Source: Mytilus californianus (lineage: Eukaryota > Mollusca > Bivalvia > Mytilida > Mytilidae). Taken from it: 64,000 bases of DNA. The translations under genes were made by a program, and so were the position numbers. This document shows, piece after piece, positions 35,909 through 46,870 of the stretch (positions are counted from its first letter, which is position 1; each line of letters begins with the position of its first letter). The notes under the pieces are model-generated. The model was not told where the DNA came from and ran no database searches. It saw only the letters and a list, made by a program, of their open reading frames with translations. The DNA lies in NCBI RefSeq assembly GCF_021869535.1, contig NW_026262740.1, positions 124,001-188,000 on the forward strand. Direction: 5' to 3'.

Positions 35909-36499
35909 CTGTAAATTGATATATGAAAATGTCATCAATCTACCTGGATATCTTTTAGTTATTCAGAGAAAGAAGAAGAGAATGATCTAAAGCGGTTAAT
36001 GCAAAACAATTGAGGGAAAAATACAGACAACGTCGTTATCAATGACAACTTACAAGCAAACAAACACACGTTCTCTTTAAGGATCATCGGTTCCTACATG
36101 TATTGTGAAACAAGCTTAAAATCGTATAAATAGTAATCATCAACCGAGCGCAGATTTATTCTAAATTATTACTAAAAGTTGTATTCGATGATATTACCGT
36201 AAGAAACATGAGGTCGAACTTCTGACACCGTCAAATTTGATATTATAGCGGTTATCTTGGGGTTAGTATCATTGATACATTATTTGCATTTGTTTGAATA
36301 ATTTTCTTTTTTTAATTCGTAAGTATTTCACAAATGCATTACTCTACAAGAAAGTCTCGAAATTAATAAAGTTACAGAACGCTCTCTTAAGAAGATTTAC
36401 GACATGATGTGGATTTCTAAATGCAAAGACATTATTTTCAATCATTTTGATTAAAAATATTGAAAATAAAATTGAGAATGGAAATGGGGAATGTGTCAG

Positions 36500-37120
36500 A
36501 GCAGTCAAGACTAAATTTAAAAGTCAAGACGGAGTCGAGACTGGGCGAGAATTTGTCGAGACCATATTCTGACTATGCCAAGATTATCAAGTACTGAATC
36601 AGACTTATTAAGTCAAGTCGAGACCAAAGTCGAGTACAGTTAATTACTGTCGAGATTATATCGAGTTTTGTCAAGTAAAATCAGTTTGTAGTGTAGGACA
36701 AGCGTAAAATCGTACAAATAGTGATAAAACACCTGATATCAGATTGGTACATGTAGCATGTCTTATTCTAAAAGATTATTAAAAATTGTAGTCGGTGATG
36801 TCACAGAAAAAAATGACGAACTTCTGGTACCGTCAAATGTGTATCAGTGACGCTCAGATCAAAATAGTTATAAAACCTAGCAAGTACAAAGTTAAGAGCA
36901 TTGAGAATCCAAAATTAAAAAAGTAGGACCAAATACGGCTAAGGTCATGTATGCCTCGGATAAGAAAATCCTTAGTATTTCGAAAATTCATACTTTTGTA
37001 AACAAGAAATTTATAAGAATGACCAAGTAATTGATATTAATGTCGACTCCGAAGTGCTGACTACTAAACGTTTAAAAAAATGAGTGGTTTAGATAAACTC
37101 ATCATATATACCAGGATTAG
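36500..37120. repeat. GTCGAGA-rich degenerate repeat and dispersed-repeat remnants
   Basis: 36,500-36,690 carries many agtcgaga / gtcgag words at irregular spacing. 36,839-37,090 is a diverged copy of the repeat also at 1,390-1,700 (atcagtgacgctcagatc, gttaagagcattgag, cgactccgaagtgctgacta). 37,092-37,116 matches the start of the 18,446 repeat. No gene is seen. Confidence 0.5.
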
Positions 37121-37169
37121 ACTGAAGTGTAGAAACAATATGTACGAAGTAAAATCAAATAATAAAGTG

Positions 37170-37870
37170 GTCTAATGATAATGTTAAGGTTAATGATAAG
37201 TTTAACGACAGGGATCATGTTAAGTACAAGATAACGTGTAAGGATAAGGTTATGTATAAGGTTAAGGTTAGGTATAAGGTTGAGGGTAATGATAAGGATA
37301 AGGTTAAGTATAAGGTTGAGGGTAATGATAAGGATAAGGTTGAGGGTAATGATAAGGATAAGGTTAGGTATAAGGTTGAGGGTAATGATAAGGATAAGGT
37401 TAAGTATAAGGTTGAGGGTAATGATAAGGATAAGGTTAAGTATAAGGTTGAGGGTAATGATAAGGATAAGGTTAGGTATAAGGTTGAGGGTAATGATAAG
37501 GATAAGGTTAAGTATAAGGTTGAGGGTAATGATAAGGATAAGGTTAAGGGTAATGATAAGGATAAGGTTAGGTTTAAGGGTAATGATAATGATAAGGTTA
37601 AGTATAAGGTTGAGGGTAATGATAAGGATAAGTTTAAGTATAAGGTTAAAGGTAATGATAAGGATAAGGTTAGGTATAAAGTTGAGGGTAATGATAAGAA
37701 TAAGGATAAGGTTAAGTATAAGATTAAGGGTAATGATAAGGATTAGGTTAAGTAAAAGGTTAAAGGGATTGACAAGGATAAGGTTAAGTATAAGGTTGCG
37801 TCTGAGGATGAGGACAAGGATAAGTATAAAATTAGTTTTGAAGATAAAGAGAGGTGTAAAGAGTGAGTGT
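37170..37870 (+). repeat. Hexamer-based minisatellite, 36-bp period, with two long overlapping frames
   Basis: The sequence is built almost entirely of six-base words ending taag or gag/aat. The commonest order is gataag-gataag-gttaag-tataag-gttgag-ggtaat (36 bp), repeated about 12 times with additions and losses of whole hexamers. Because changes occur in units of six, two frames stay open: one lysine/aspartate-rich (NDKDKVKYKVEG repeats, 37,252-37,746) and one arginine/isoleucine-rich (37,280-37,873). The plus strand is nearly free of C. I regard it as non-coding satellite, not a gene, because similar arrays recur nearby with stops. Confidence 0.85.
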
Positions 37871-39296
37871 TGATTAACTTAAGATTATATATATTAATAT
37901 AGTAGCGGATAAGTTTATAGATTAGTATAAGTCATTGTATGAGGTTAAGATAGTATTTCAGACAAACAAATCATAAATACACAAGGACGAGTATGATAAC
38001 TCTTTAATATTCCATTTTCAATTCCTTTGCATTATCCTAAAATATAATCGTGTAAAATAAGATGCTTTCTATTTGCAAAAACATATTCATTTTGTTTGGA
38101 AGCAATGCATATCTGTATTGTGTAACGAGGACAAAAATGATTGGGTTGAGACTACTATGTAGAAACGATATGTACGAAGATAAATACAATAATACAGTCG
38201 ATTAAGGTTAATGATAAGTTTAACGGTAAAGATGAGGTTAAGTAAAGGTAACGTCTTAGGATAAGGTTACGTATAAGGTTAAGAGTAATGATAAGGATAA
38301 GTTTAAGTATAAGGTTATGGGTAATGATAAGGATAAGTTTAAGTATAAGGTTAAGGGTAATGATAAGGATAAGTTTAAGTATAAGATTAAGGGTATTGAT
38401 AAGGATAAATTTAAGTATGAGGTTGAGGGTAATGATAAGGATAAGTTTAAGTATAAGGTTAAGGGTAATGATAAGGATTAGGTTAAGTAAAAGGTTAAAG
38501 GGTTTGACAAGGATAAGGTTAAGTATAAGTTACGTCTGAGGACAAGGATAAGTATAAAATTAGTTTTGAAGATAAAGAGAGGTGTAAAGAGTGAGTGTTG
38601 ATAAACTTAAGATTATAGATATTAATATAGTAGCAGATAAGTCTATAGATTAGTATAAGTCATTGTATGAGGGTCAGATAGTATTTCAGACAAACAAATC
38701 ATAAATACACAAGGACGAGTATGATAACTCTTTAATATTCCATTTACAAAACCTTTGCATTATCTTAAAATATAGTCGTGTAAAATAAGATGCTTTCTAC
38801 TTGCAAAAACATATTCATTTTGTTGGGAAGCAACGCATATCTGTATTGTGTAACGAGGACAAAAATGATTGGGTTGAGATAACTATGTAGAAACGATATG
38901 TACGAAGTAAAATATAATAATACAGTCGTCTGATGATAAGATTAAGGTTAATGATAAGTTTAACGGTAAGGATGAGGTTAAGTACAAGGTAACGTCTAAG
39001 GATAAGGTTACGTATAAGGTTAAGGGTAATGATAAGGTTAAGTATAAGATTAAGGGTAATGATAAGGATAAGGTTAAGTAAAAGGTTAAGGGAATTGATA
39101 AGGATAAGGTTAAGTATAAGATTGCGTCTGAGGATGTGGATAAGGTTAAGTATAAGTTAGTCTGAGGACAAGGATAAGTATAAAATTAGTTTTGAAGATT
39201 AAGAGATGTGTAAAGAGTGAGTGTTGATAACCTTTAGATTATAGATATTAATATAGTAGCAGATAAGTCTATAGATTAGTATAAGTCATTGTATGA
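37870..39296. repeat. Higher-order units: hexamer arrays plus ~350-bp unique part
   Basis: Two further units, starting near 38,160 and 38,890 with agaaacgatatgtacgaag, each have a hexamer section and then the shared spacer cagacaaacaaatcataaat ... gatgctttct-a/t-ttgcaaaaacatattcat. The unit period is about 730 bp. The hexamer section shortens from copy to copy. Confidence 0.8.
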
Positions 39297-39719
39297 TTGA
39301 TTGATTGATTGTTGGTTGCTTAACGTCCAGTGGCAAATATTTCATGCATATTCAGGACGAGAACAAGTTCACAATAAATACAATAGGTAGGATCTGTAAT
39401 AGATTAAGGGATTAAGGTCGGAGAAATTTAGACTGCCACGGGAAATGAGGGTATATTGGATAGGAACAGAAATTTAGCCTTGCAACAGGTCACCTACGGA
39501 CCCCTCAAAGAGTTGTTGCAAGGGTTCTTAACGTGCAAAGAGCGTGGCACTCTCTTTACACGAGGCATCGGATTTAACGTCCCCATTCTGACCGGACGTG
39601 GCTGCAAATTTGTACATCCCGCACAGCCAAACGGACGCCCCACTTTAGCACGGGTTTTACTGCCGGTCGGAGGAAGACCAATGGTGACCATACTTCTATA
39701 CCCCAGTCACCCTTGGGGT
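39297..39719 (-). mobile_element. 420-bp SINE-like element, young copy with 13-bp target duplication
   Basis: Inserted into the higher-order array. agtcattgtatga occurs at 39,284-39,296 and 39,720-39,732, and the array word is uninterrupted in the other units (38,660). It is nearly identical to the copies at 32.9, 43.0 and 52.8 kb, and shares with them the diagnostic stretch agattaagggatta. Confidence 0.92.
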
Positions 39720-40891
39720 AGTCATTGTATGAGGTTCAGATAGTATTTCAGACAAACAAATCATAAATACACAAGGACGAGTATGATAACTCTTTAATAT
39801 TCCATTTACAAAACCATTGCATTATTTTAAAATATAGTTGTGTAAAATAAGATGCTTTCTACTTGCAAAACATATTCATTTTGTTGGGAAGCAAGGTTAA
39901 TGATAAGTTTGACGGTAAGGATGAGGTTAAGTACAAGGTAACATCTAAGAATTAGGTTACGTATAAGGTTAAGGGTAATGATAAGTATAAGGTTAAGTAT
40001 AAGGTTAAACATGATTGGGTTTAGATTGCAGTGTTGAAACGAGGTAAGGGTTAGGTTAAGAATAAAATTACTTTTGAGATTAACAATAGGATTATGCAGT
40101 GGGTGTTGATAAACTTAAGATTAGAATATAATAGCAAATAAGTCTATAGATTATAAGTCATTGTGTAATGTTGAGATAGTAGATCAGACAAACGGACAAG
40201 GAACACTCAGAGAAGAGTTTTATTACTCCTCACCTTTGGGTAAGATCTTGTATTCATTTTACAAAACCTGTGCATTATTGCTAAATTTAAGTCGAGTAAA
40301 ATAAAATGGTTTTGACTTGCAATACAATCCATTTCTCTTGGAAGCAATGCATTTCTGTATTGTGTAAACGATGTAAAATATTATTGGATTAAGCATACGG
40401 TGTAGAAACGATATGTACAAAATAAGTACAATATGAGAAGTCGTCACAGAATACGGATTAGGTTAATAATGCAAATAAGGGTAAAGATGACGATACGGTT
40501 AAGTAAAAAAAAATACGTCTACGGTTAAATTCAGGGTTAAGTATTATGTTAACCTTCACCCTAACCATAACCCAAGGTGATTTTTTACGATTCCAAACGT
40601 AAAACAATGATTAACAATTTTGATTCTATGCAAGTTTTAAACACAATGACTGATTTTATTCTATCTCCTATCTTTTGATTTCCACCTTTTTAAAACATTT
40701 TAAACAGCAAACCATGTGTTGTTATGTTATTGATTTGTTGATGACACTATTCAACAAATTGCCTGACACTTTTCGTGTGCCTGAATGTACGTTTGTCCAA
40801 AACTGGCTAGTGTACTGTTTATATACACATGCTCCTCAATGTATTTAAACTTTGTTTGATATATAATACCGCTTATTATTCCCTTTTTCAG

Positions 40892-40945
40892 GTAATTTCC
40901 AGAATTTTGCGAGTAGTACCAAGGTTGTAGCCTCAAGAGAGATTA
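40892..40945 (+). CDS. Mini-exon, copy 1 (18 codons, phase 1-1)
   Basis: The acceptor tattccctttttcag ends at 40,891 and the donor GTAAGT follows 40,945. It reads NFQNFASSTKVVASREI between the split codons. Two related copies follow at 41,284 and 41,548 inside ~260-390-bp repeats. The phase matches the coiled-coil exons at 45.0-46.9 kb, so it could be an upstream exon of that gene. That link is inference. Confidence 0.4.
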
Positions 40946-41283
40946 GTAAGTAACGTTTTTCATTATACGATAATTGAAAAGACATTATCCATGAAGGTAG
41001 AATAAATAAGGTTTGAATGAATAAACAAATCAATAGAAGTATCTTTATGGGTTCAGTGAAAAGAGAATAGAACACCAGATTTATTATAAAACTACAAGTT
41101 TTTATACTCAATTTCATATGTAATCATGTACAAAACCAAATCCAATATTAAAGTCATCTGAGGATAAAGATAAGGTTAAAGCTAAGTATAAGGGTAGGGA
41201 TAATGTTAAGTATAAGGTTTAGTATAATGTAAAAAGTTAGGGTTAGGGTTTGATTTCAATAACTTTGTCATTCCTTTTTTCAG

Positions 41284-41336
41284 GTCATTCTAGTATTTTC
41301 AGAGTAGTACCAAGGTTGTAGCTTCAAGAGAGATCA
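41284..41336 (+). pseudogene. Mini-exon, copy 2, frame lost
   Basis: The acceptor ttccttttttcag and donor GTGAGT are kept, but the length is 53 bp. The one-base deletion relative to copy 1 puts stops in the expected frame. Confidence 0.4.
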
Positions 41337-41547
41337 GTGAGTAATGTTTTCTCATTATACGAAAAATTAAAAAGACATTATCCATTAAGGTAGAAGCAAT
41401 ACGGTTTGAATGAATAAACAAATCAATAGAAGTATCCTAATTTGTTCAGTGAAAAGAGAATAGAACACCAGATCTATTATAAATCTGCAAGTTGAACATG
41501 TACTCATGTACAAAACCAAATCCAATATTAAAGTTATCTTTTTTCAG

Positions 41548-41592
41548 GTCATTTTCCGAGTAGTACCGAGGTTGTAGCTTCAAGAGAGATTG
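41548..41592 (+). CDS. Mini-exon, copy 3 (15 codons, phase 1-1)
   Basis: The acceptor tatcttttttcag and donor GTAAGT are present, 45 bp, open: HFPSSTEVVASREI between split codons. It has lost nine bases relative to copy 1 without changing frame. Confidence 0.4.
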
Positions 41593-42762
41593 GTAAGTAA
41601 TATTTTTTCATTATACTAAAATCAAAAAGGCATTGTCCATGAAGGTAGAATAAATAAGGTTTGAATGCATAAACAAATCAATAGCAGTATCCTTATGGGT
41701 TTAGTGAAAAGAGAATAGAACCAGATCTATTATAAATCTGCAAGTTGGACATGTAATCATGTACATAACAAAATCCAATATTAAAGTAGTCTGATGATCA
41801 GGATAAGGTTAAGAATAAGGTTACGTCTAAGGATGAAGATGAAGTTAAGGGTAATGAGATGGTTAAGGTTAAGTACACGATTATGTCTGAGGACAAGGTT
41901 AAGGATAAGATTACGTCTAAGGACAAAAATTATGATGATTATAAGGTTAAGGTTAATGATTGATAATTATAACATTTCGTCTGACGATAAGGTGAAGTAT
42001 AAAATTACTTTTGAGGATAAAGAAAAGATTAAGCAGTGAGTGTTGATAAACTTAAGATTATAATATAGTAGAAGTCTAAAGTTGAATATAAGTCATTGTA
42101 TACGGTTGAAATAGTAAGAAATGTATGATCACTCCACATTTTTGGATAATATCTTGTATTGCATTTACAAAAACTTTGCATTATTTTTAAATAAAAGTCA
42201 TATAAAATTAGATGCTTTCTACTTGTAATACATATTCATTTATCATGGAAGCAATGCATTTCTGTATTGTGTAAACGTTTGAGTGGGTTAAGATTGCAGT
42301 GTAGAAACGATATGTACGAAATAAAATCCAATATTATAAATCACCTAAGGATAAGGATAAGTTTAATAATTAGTTTAAGGATAAGGTTAAGTACAATGTT
42401 AGGTCTAAAAGGAGAAGATAAGGAAAGATATAAGGTTAAGGGTAATGATAGGTATAATGTTAAGTATAAGATTATGTCTGAGGGTAAGGTTAAGCATAAA
42501 AAAAAATTGAGAATAAAGATATGATTGAGGAATGATTGTTGATAAACGTAAGATAATAATATAGTATCGGATAAGTCCAAAGGATTAGGGTTAGGTCTAT
42601 AGACAAAATCGGGGTGTAGACTTAGACAGAAGGGTATATTAAGGTTGTGATATGGCTGACGTAGGAATATTTGAGGGTAAGGGTTAGGGTAAGGGTTAGA
42701 CAGAACTTTTTTTTTCCACAAAATGTATAATTGATCAGGTGGATATGATGGAGCTCTGAATA

Positions 42763-42970
42763 ATGGAATATTTGAACTATCCTTATGCATTCGTTGGATT
42801 CGAATCTCATATCGAATTTAGACAAGCTATCATTTTTTGTCAAAATGAAAACCTAGATGTCCTGGACTTTATGTTAAACGGAGAAGAATACATAGCTATT
42901 TTTTGTGAGGTCGGCTTTGATGATTTAATAGTTTACTGCCAATTGCACAGTCTTGATTTTGTTTATTTTG
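42763..42970 (+). CDS. Small hypothetical frame with a SINE-like insertion near its 3' end
   Basis: ATG at 42,763 directly follows an in-frame stop. The frame gives about 69 residues (MEYLNYPYAFVGFESHIEFR ... LNGEEYIAIFCEVGFDD...), acidic and aromatic-rich. At 42,971 the 420-bp element interrupts it. After the element the same frame continues VFDDDN and stops at about 43,420. The protein is not recognised and could be an exon fragment. It stands out from the surrounding C-poor array by normal base composition. Confidence 0.3.
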
Positions 42971-43390
42971 ATTGATTGATTGTTGGTTGCTTAACGTCCA
43001 GTGGCAAATATTTCATGCATATTCAGGACGAGAACAAGTTCACAATAAATACAATAGGTAGGTTCTGTAATAGATTAAGGGATTATGGTCGGAGAAATTT
43101 AGACTGCCACGGGAAATGAGGGTATGTTGGATAGGGACAGAAATTTAGCCTTGCAACAGGTCACCTACGGACCCCTCAAAGAGTTGTTGCAAGGGTTCTT
43201 AACGTGCAAAGAGCGTGGCACTCTCTTTACACGAGGCATCGGATTTAACGTCCCCATTCTGACCGGACGTGGCTGCAAATTTGTACATCCCGCACAGCCA
43301 AACGGACGCCCCACTTTAGCACGGGTTTTACTGCCGGTCGGAGGAAGACCAATGGTGACCATACTTCTATTCCCCAGTCACCCTTGGGGG
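42971..43390 (-). mobile_element. 420-bp SINE-like element, young copy with 12-bp target duplication
   Basis: ttgtttattttg occurs at 42,959-42,970 and 43,391-43,402. Full length, near-identical to the 32.9, 39.3 and 52.8 kb copies. Confidence 0.92.
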
Positions 43391-43592
43391 TTGTTTATTT
43401 TGTTTTTGACGACGACAATTAAGTAGAAATATTCTTCACATACAATTTGAATGGACTAAGAACAAGGTAAATATGTATATCTTCTGGTGTTAAGATAAGA
43501 GACAGAAACACATAAGTCCTAAACAAACTGACAAAACCATGGCAAAACCGATAACCACTTAAAGATTAACAGTAAATCATAAAAGGCTAAAT

Positions 43593-44018
43593 TGATTGAT
43601 TGATTGTTGGTTGCTTAACGTCCAGTGGCAAATATTTCATGCATATTCAGGACGAGAACAAGTTAACAATAAATACAATAGGTAGGTTCTGTAATAGGGG
43701 CTTCCGGGATTAAGGTCGGAGAAATTTAGACTGCCACGGGAAATGAGGGTATATTGGATAGGGACAGAAATTTAGCCTTGTAACAGGTCACATACGGACC
43801 CCTCAAAGAGTTGTTGCAAGGGTTCTTAACGTGCAAAGAGCGTGGCACTCTCTTTACACGAGGCATCGGATTTAACGTCCCCATTCTGACCGGACGTGGC
43901 TGCAAATTTGTACATCCCGCACAGCCGAAAGGACGCCCCACTTTAGCAAGGGTTTTACTGCCGGTCGGAGGAAGACCAATGATGACCATACTTCTATACC
44001 CCAGTCACCCTTGGGGGG
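43593..44018 (-). mobile_element. 420-bp SINE-like element, young copy with 15-bp target duplication
   Basis: cataaaaggctaaat occurs at 43,578-43,592 and 44,019-44,033. It has ggggcttccgggatta in place of the agattaagggatta stretch, so it belongs to a different subfamily from the neighbouring copy. Confidence 0.92.
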
Positions 44019-44033
44019 CATAAAAGGCTAAAT

Positions 44034-45025
44034 ATAAAGAATTTAAAACTAAATAATTTCAAGTCAACCAGGATGCCATTTGTTTGCAATTGATAACAAT
44101 TTTCAAGAAGCACAAATTTTCTTAAGCATACGTAGAGAAGTAGGTTACGATGAAGGTAAGGAATATGATACGATATGAACAAAATGAAATTGTTACCAAG
44201 AGTTTATCTGAGGACAAGGATTAGAGTAATGATATAAATAAGGTCAAGTTTAGGGTAAAGGAACAAGAATAAATTGAAAGAAAAAATAAGTTAATTAAAA
44301 ACCATTTTTCATAGAACAATTGCGTGTGGATCAGGACAACGTAAACAATAAGATTGTGGATAAGAAATGTTAAAAACGGTAATGATTATTAATGACGTCA
44401 GCTTTAACCTATACTGAAAAGCAGTTATGACTGCCAATTTACCTGCCGGTTTTCTAGTTTTACTATTTAATTCATATTATTATCAAGTTCAAACGTTTAG
44501 CATAACATTCGGGTATCATTTTGAATACACATACTTTAACGATATTCATATTCTACTTTTTTACTGAGGACATTGAGCTTACTGTCAATCCTGAAATTAG
44601 GAATAGAGCTTGGGGTAAATAAAAAATTGGAAAATATTGGCTAGTCAAGCTCATTAGTCGAAAATGAACTGATAATATCATACAATAGCAAAATGAAGAA
44701 CGACCGAAAAATAAATAACAGCCTACATAGAAAACTGAGATTGAACAACACAAACTTCATTGGTAAAGATGAGTCATCGCAATGTTACAGGAAGGAGTGA
44801 TGGTATGACTGGGGATACGTTGTACTGCAAGATGTGATCCAGGATAAATTTAAGAATGAATACAGAGTTTAAGGATAAGTCTTAGTTTTAAATGACGAAT
44901 TAGTCGCTTAAGTTAGGGTTTAAAACAGCGGTAACTTGCTGGCTAAAAGCAATGTAAATTGAAAGTTTGAGTTTTCAAAACAAGAGTTATCACAAGGCAA
45001 ACCAACGTTTTTCTAATTTTTTCAG
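44034..45025. other. Intergenic or intronic stretch with retroelement-tail fragments
   Basis: Short hexamer-like words (44,100-44,300) and a degraded fragment near 44,650-44,760 (tcgaaaatgaactgataata) related to the 3' region of the retroelement at 47.4-48.6 kb. I see no supported gene. Confidence 0.4.
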
Positions 45026-45100
45026 ATTGAGTCATGGCAAACCCAACTGAAACACAATCAACAGAAAACTACAAAAGTTCTGATGATGAATCAGAAAGTG
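45026..45100 (+). CDS. Exon with probable start codon of a coiled-coil protein
   Basis: The acceptor tttctaattttttcag ends at 45,025. ATG at 45,034 starts MANPTETQSTENYKSSDDES followed by ES, and a donor GTAAGC follows 45,100, leaving phase 1. In the frame expected from upstream phase-1 exons, a TGA precedes the ATG, so this looks like the first coding exon. It joins in frame to the exon at 46,329. Confidence 0.55.
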
Positions 45101-45399
45101 GTAAGCTATCGAAGTTTTAAAGTCAAAACATATCAATGAGACATGAGATACATTTATTGTCTTTATAAGTATATTGAACAGAAAGTTGAATCTTCGCTTT
45201 TACCTCAACCCTAAACCTGAAGTTTTTGAGTTTCAATAGTCTTGTAAAAAATAATTGCATTCATAATATCGAATACCTCCTCCTCCTTTCCTATAATGGA
45301 AATAACGTACTGTATCGTCCTAAGAGAGAACGATACACATAATTTTATACGACTAAAACGAATCTTATGTTCTCATAAAAGAGAAGCAAAAGATATCAA

Positions 45400-45545
45400 A
45401 GGGACATTCAAACTCACAAGTCGAAAATAAACTGACAACGCCATGGCTAAAAAAGAAAAAGACAAGCAAAAAATAGTTCACCAAACACAACATAAAAATT
45501 GAGGAACACGAAACCCATCAAAAATGTGGGTGATGTTATGTCGTT
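45400..45545 (-). mobile_element. Retroelement 3'-region fragment
   Basis: The words tcaaactcacaagtcgaaaa, aaactgacaacgccatggct and aaaaaagaaaaagacaagca match the 47.37-47.40 and 47.84-47.92 kb retroelement section in the same order. Only the non-coding end is present. Confidence 0.5.
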
Positions 45546-46328
45546 ATTTCATTTTGTCTCTAAAAAAGGCACATATCGGGTGATTCACTACAGTTCAATT
45601 ATTATTGATTCAATTCTAACATCTATAGGCCACCGACCATTCCTCTTTTGAGGTTGAGGTGGATCATTGACGATCACAAAAAAGATTGGGCTTAGACTGA
45701 CGTTTAATAACGACATGTTCGAAATAGAATTTGATATTAAAGTAGTTCGAGGATAAGGGTATGGTTAATGAATAGTATAAGTTGTTGTCTATGGATAAAG
45801 ATTAGGTTAAGTTTAAGGAAAACAATAAGTATAAGTTTTACATTACGGGTTAGTATAAAGATATATCAAAGGATATAAGGTTGTAAGGGTAATGATGGGG
45901 ATTATGTTTGGTTGAAGGTTATATCTAAGTTTCAGGAGAATGATAGGGATAAGGTTGAATAAAATGTTATAGTGCTAATAAGGTAAAGCTGTAAAATGCG
46001 AACTAAAATCTAATTATAAAGTCTGAGGAATGAGGGTGAGGTAAATTATAAAATGCAGATAAGAATACGTTTAGAGATGAGGTTAAGTGATGCTATCAGG
46101 GTTAGGCAAATAATTCAAGTAAACGCATCCGGCAAACGCAAATGATCACTCTATGGTTTTGGATAAGATCGTGTTTTCTATTTACGAAGTAATTGTATGA
46201 TTGCAAAGTTATTAATCACCCATTACGAACAGATAGTCGATGCTCAGGAAAAACAAAGCAAAACATTAAAAACACTCTTGTAAGCTGATAGTTCATATTG
46301 ATCCATCACCTCTTTCTTTTTTTTTTAG

Positions 46329-46870
46329 AATGTATATCACTTTCAAACTTAGAACTGATAGTTCAACGGAAGTTTGACAAATTCAAAGAAGAAATTCTCG
46401 AGGAAAACAGAAGCGCCCTTTCAGGGCTAATAAACGACAATGAAAAAAAAAGAACGGAAGTGGTGAACTTGAAAAACAAAAACAAAGAGTTGGAAAGAAA
46501 TCAAATAGAATTACAAAGTGAAATTAACACAATAAAGACAGAAATAGAGAAGAAGGACATGGACACGGATGTTGATGAAAACCAAAATGAATCTCAGAAC
46601 CAGAATGAAATAGCCTTGTTAGGTGTTACCATCGCAACATACAACATTGAACTGAAAAAAATCAAGAATGACATTGACATGTATAACAAAACTAATGACC
46701 AAGCTTTGGAAAATATTAGAAAAGATCTAACCATGTTGAAATCTTCTCAAAAAGATGAGATTGAGAGCTGTCTGAACAATGCAACATTGAGCCACTTCAA
46801 AGATTGTAGTGCTAAAGTTGTCTCTGTCGAATTAGTCTTTATGCTCAAATGCTTTACCGAAATGCGTTAA
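46329..46870 (+). CDS. Terminal exon of an acidic coiled-coil protein
   Basis: A very strong acceptor (cctctttctttttttttttag-type tract) ends at 46,328. The exon enters in phase 1, matching 45,100, and runs to TAA at 46,868-46,870. With the first exon this makes a protein of about 203 residues. Residues about 30-90 are a heptad-rich coiled coil (LIVQRKFDKFKEEILEENRS, NEKKRTEVVNLKNKNKELER), then an acidic Asn/Gln spacer (DVDENQNESQNQNE) and a second helical part (ELKKIKNDIDMYNK). No catalytic motif, signal peptide or membrane segment is visible. Family unknown to me. It might continue by alternative splicing to exons near 47,215. Confidence 0.6.

Larger units (their letters stand above)
28377..36465. 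repeat. Four tandem copies of a ~1.9-kb gene-fragment module
   Basis: Modules start at the shared word gagtccttcaag (gagtctttcaag in the fourth): about 28,377, 30,322, 32,218 and 34,596, ending near 36,460. Lengths are about 1,945, 1,896, 2,378 (1,950 without the SINE-like insert at 32,881-33,308) and 1,870 bp. Each module carries a plus-strand 72-bp exon-like segment near its start and a minus-strand FN3 exon about 1 kb later. Intergenic words such as gataaaatatgcaaaatc, gaggtcgaacttctgacacc and tagcggttatcttggggtt recur in all copies, so whole genomic segments were duplicated, not just exons. Confidence 0.9.
39733..42620. repeat. Continuation of the higher-order hexamer array, degenerate
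   Basis: The spacer words (gatgctttct, agaaacgatatgtac) recur near 39,850, 40,300-40,410 and 42,210-42,320. Short hexamer sections lie between them (39,890-40,010, 41,160-41,230, 41,800-42,050, 42,345-42,520). It ends with telomere-like words such as ggattagggttaggt (42,580) and gggtaagggttagggtaagggttag (42,674-42,699). Confidence 0.7.

Noticed and set aside
37252..37873. Two long overlapping frames of 164 and 197 residues
   Set aside because: They follow directly from a hexamer-based satellite that changes length in units of six. Equivalent neighbouring arrays contain stops. Kept only as an observation, not as genes.
41230..42700. Telomere or chromosome end
   Set aside because: Only two to three telomere-like hexamers occur at a time, embedded in a longer degenerate array with sequence on both sides.
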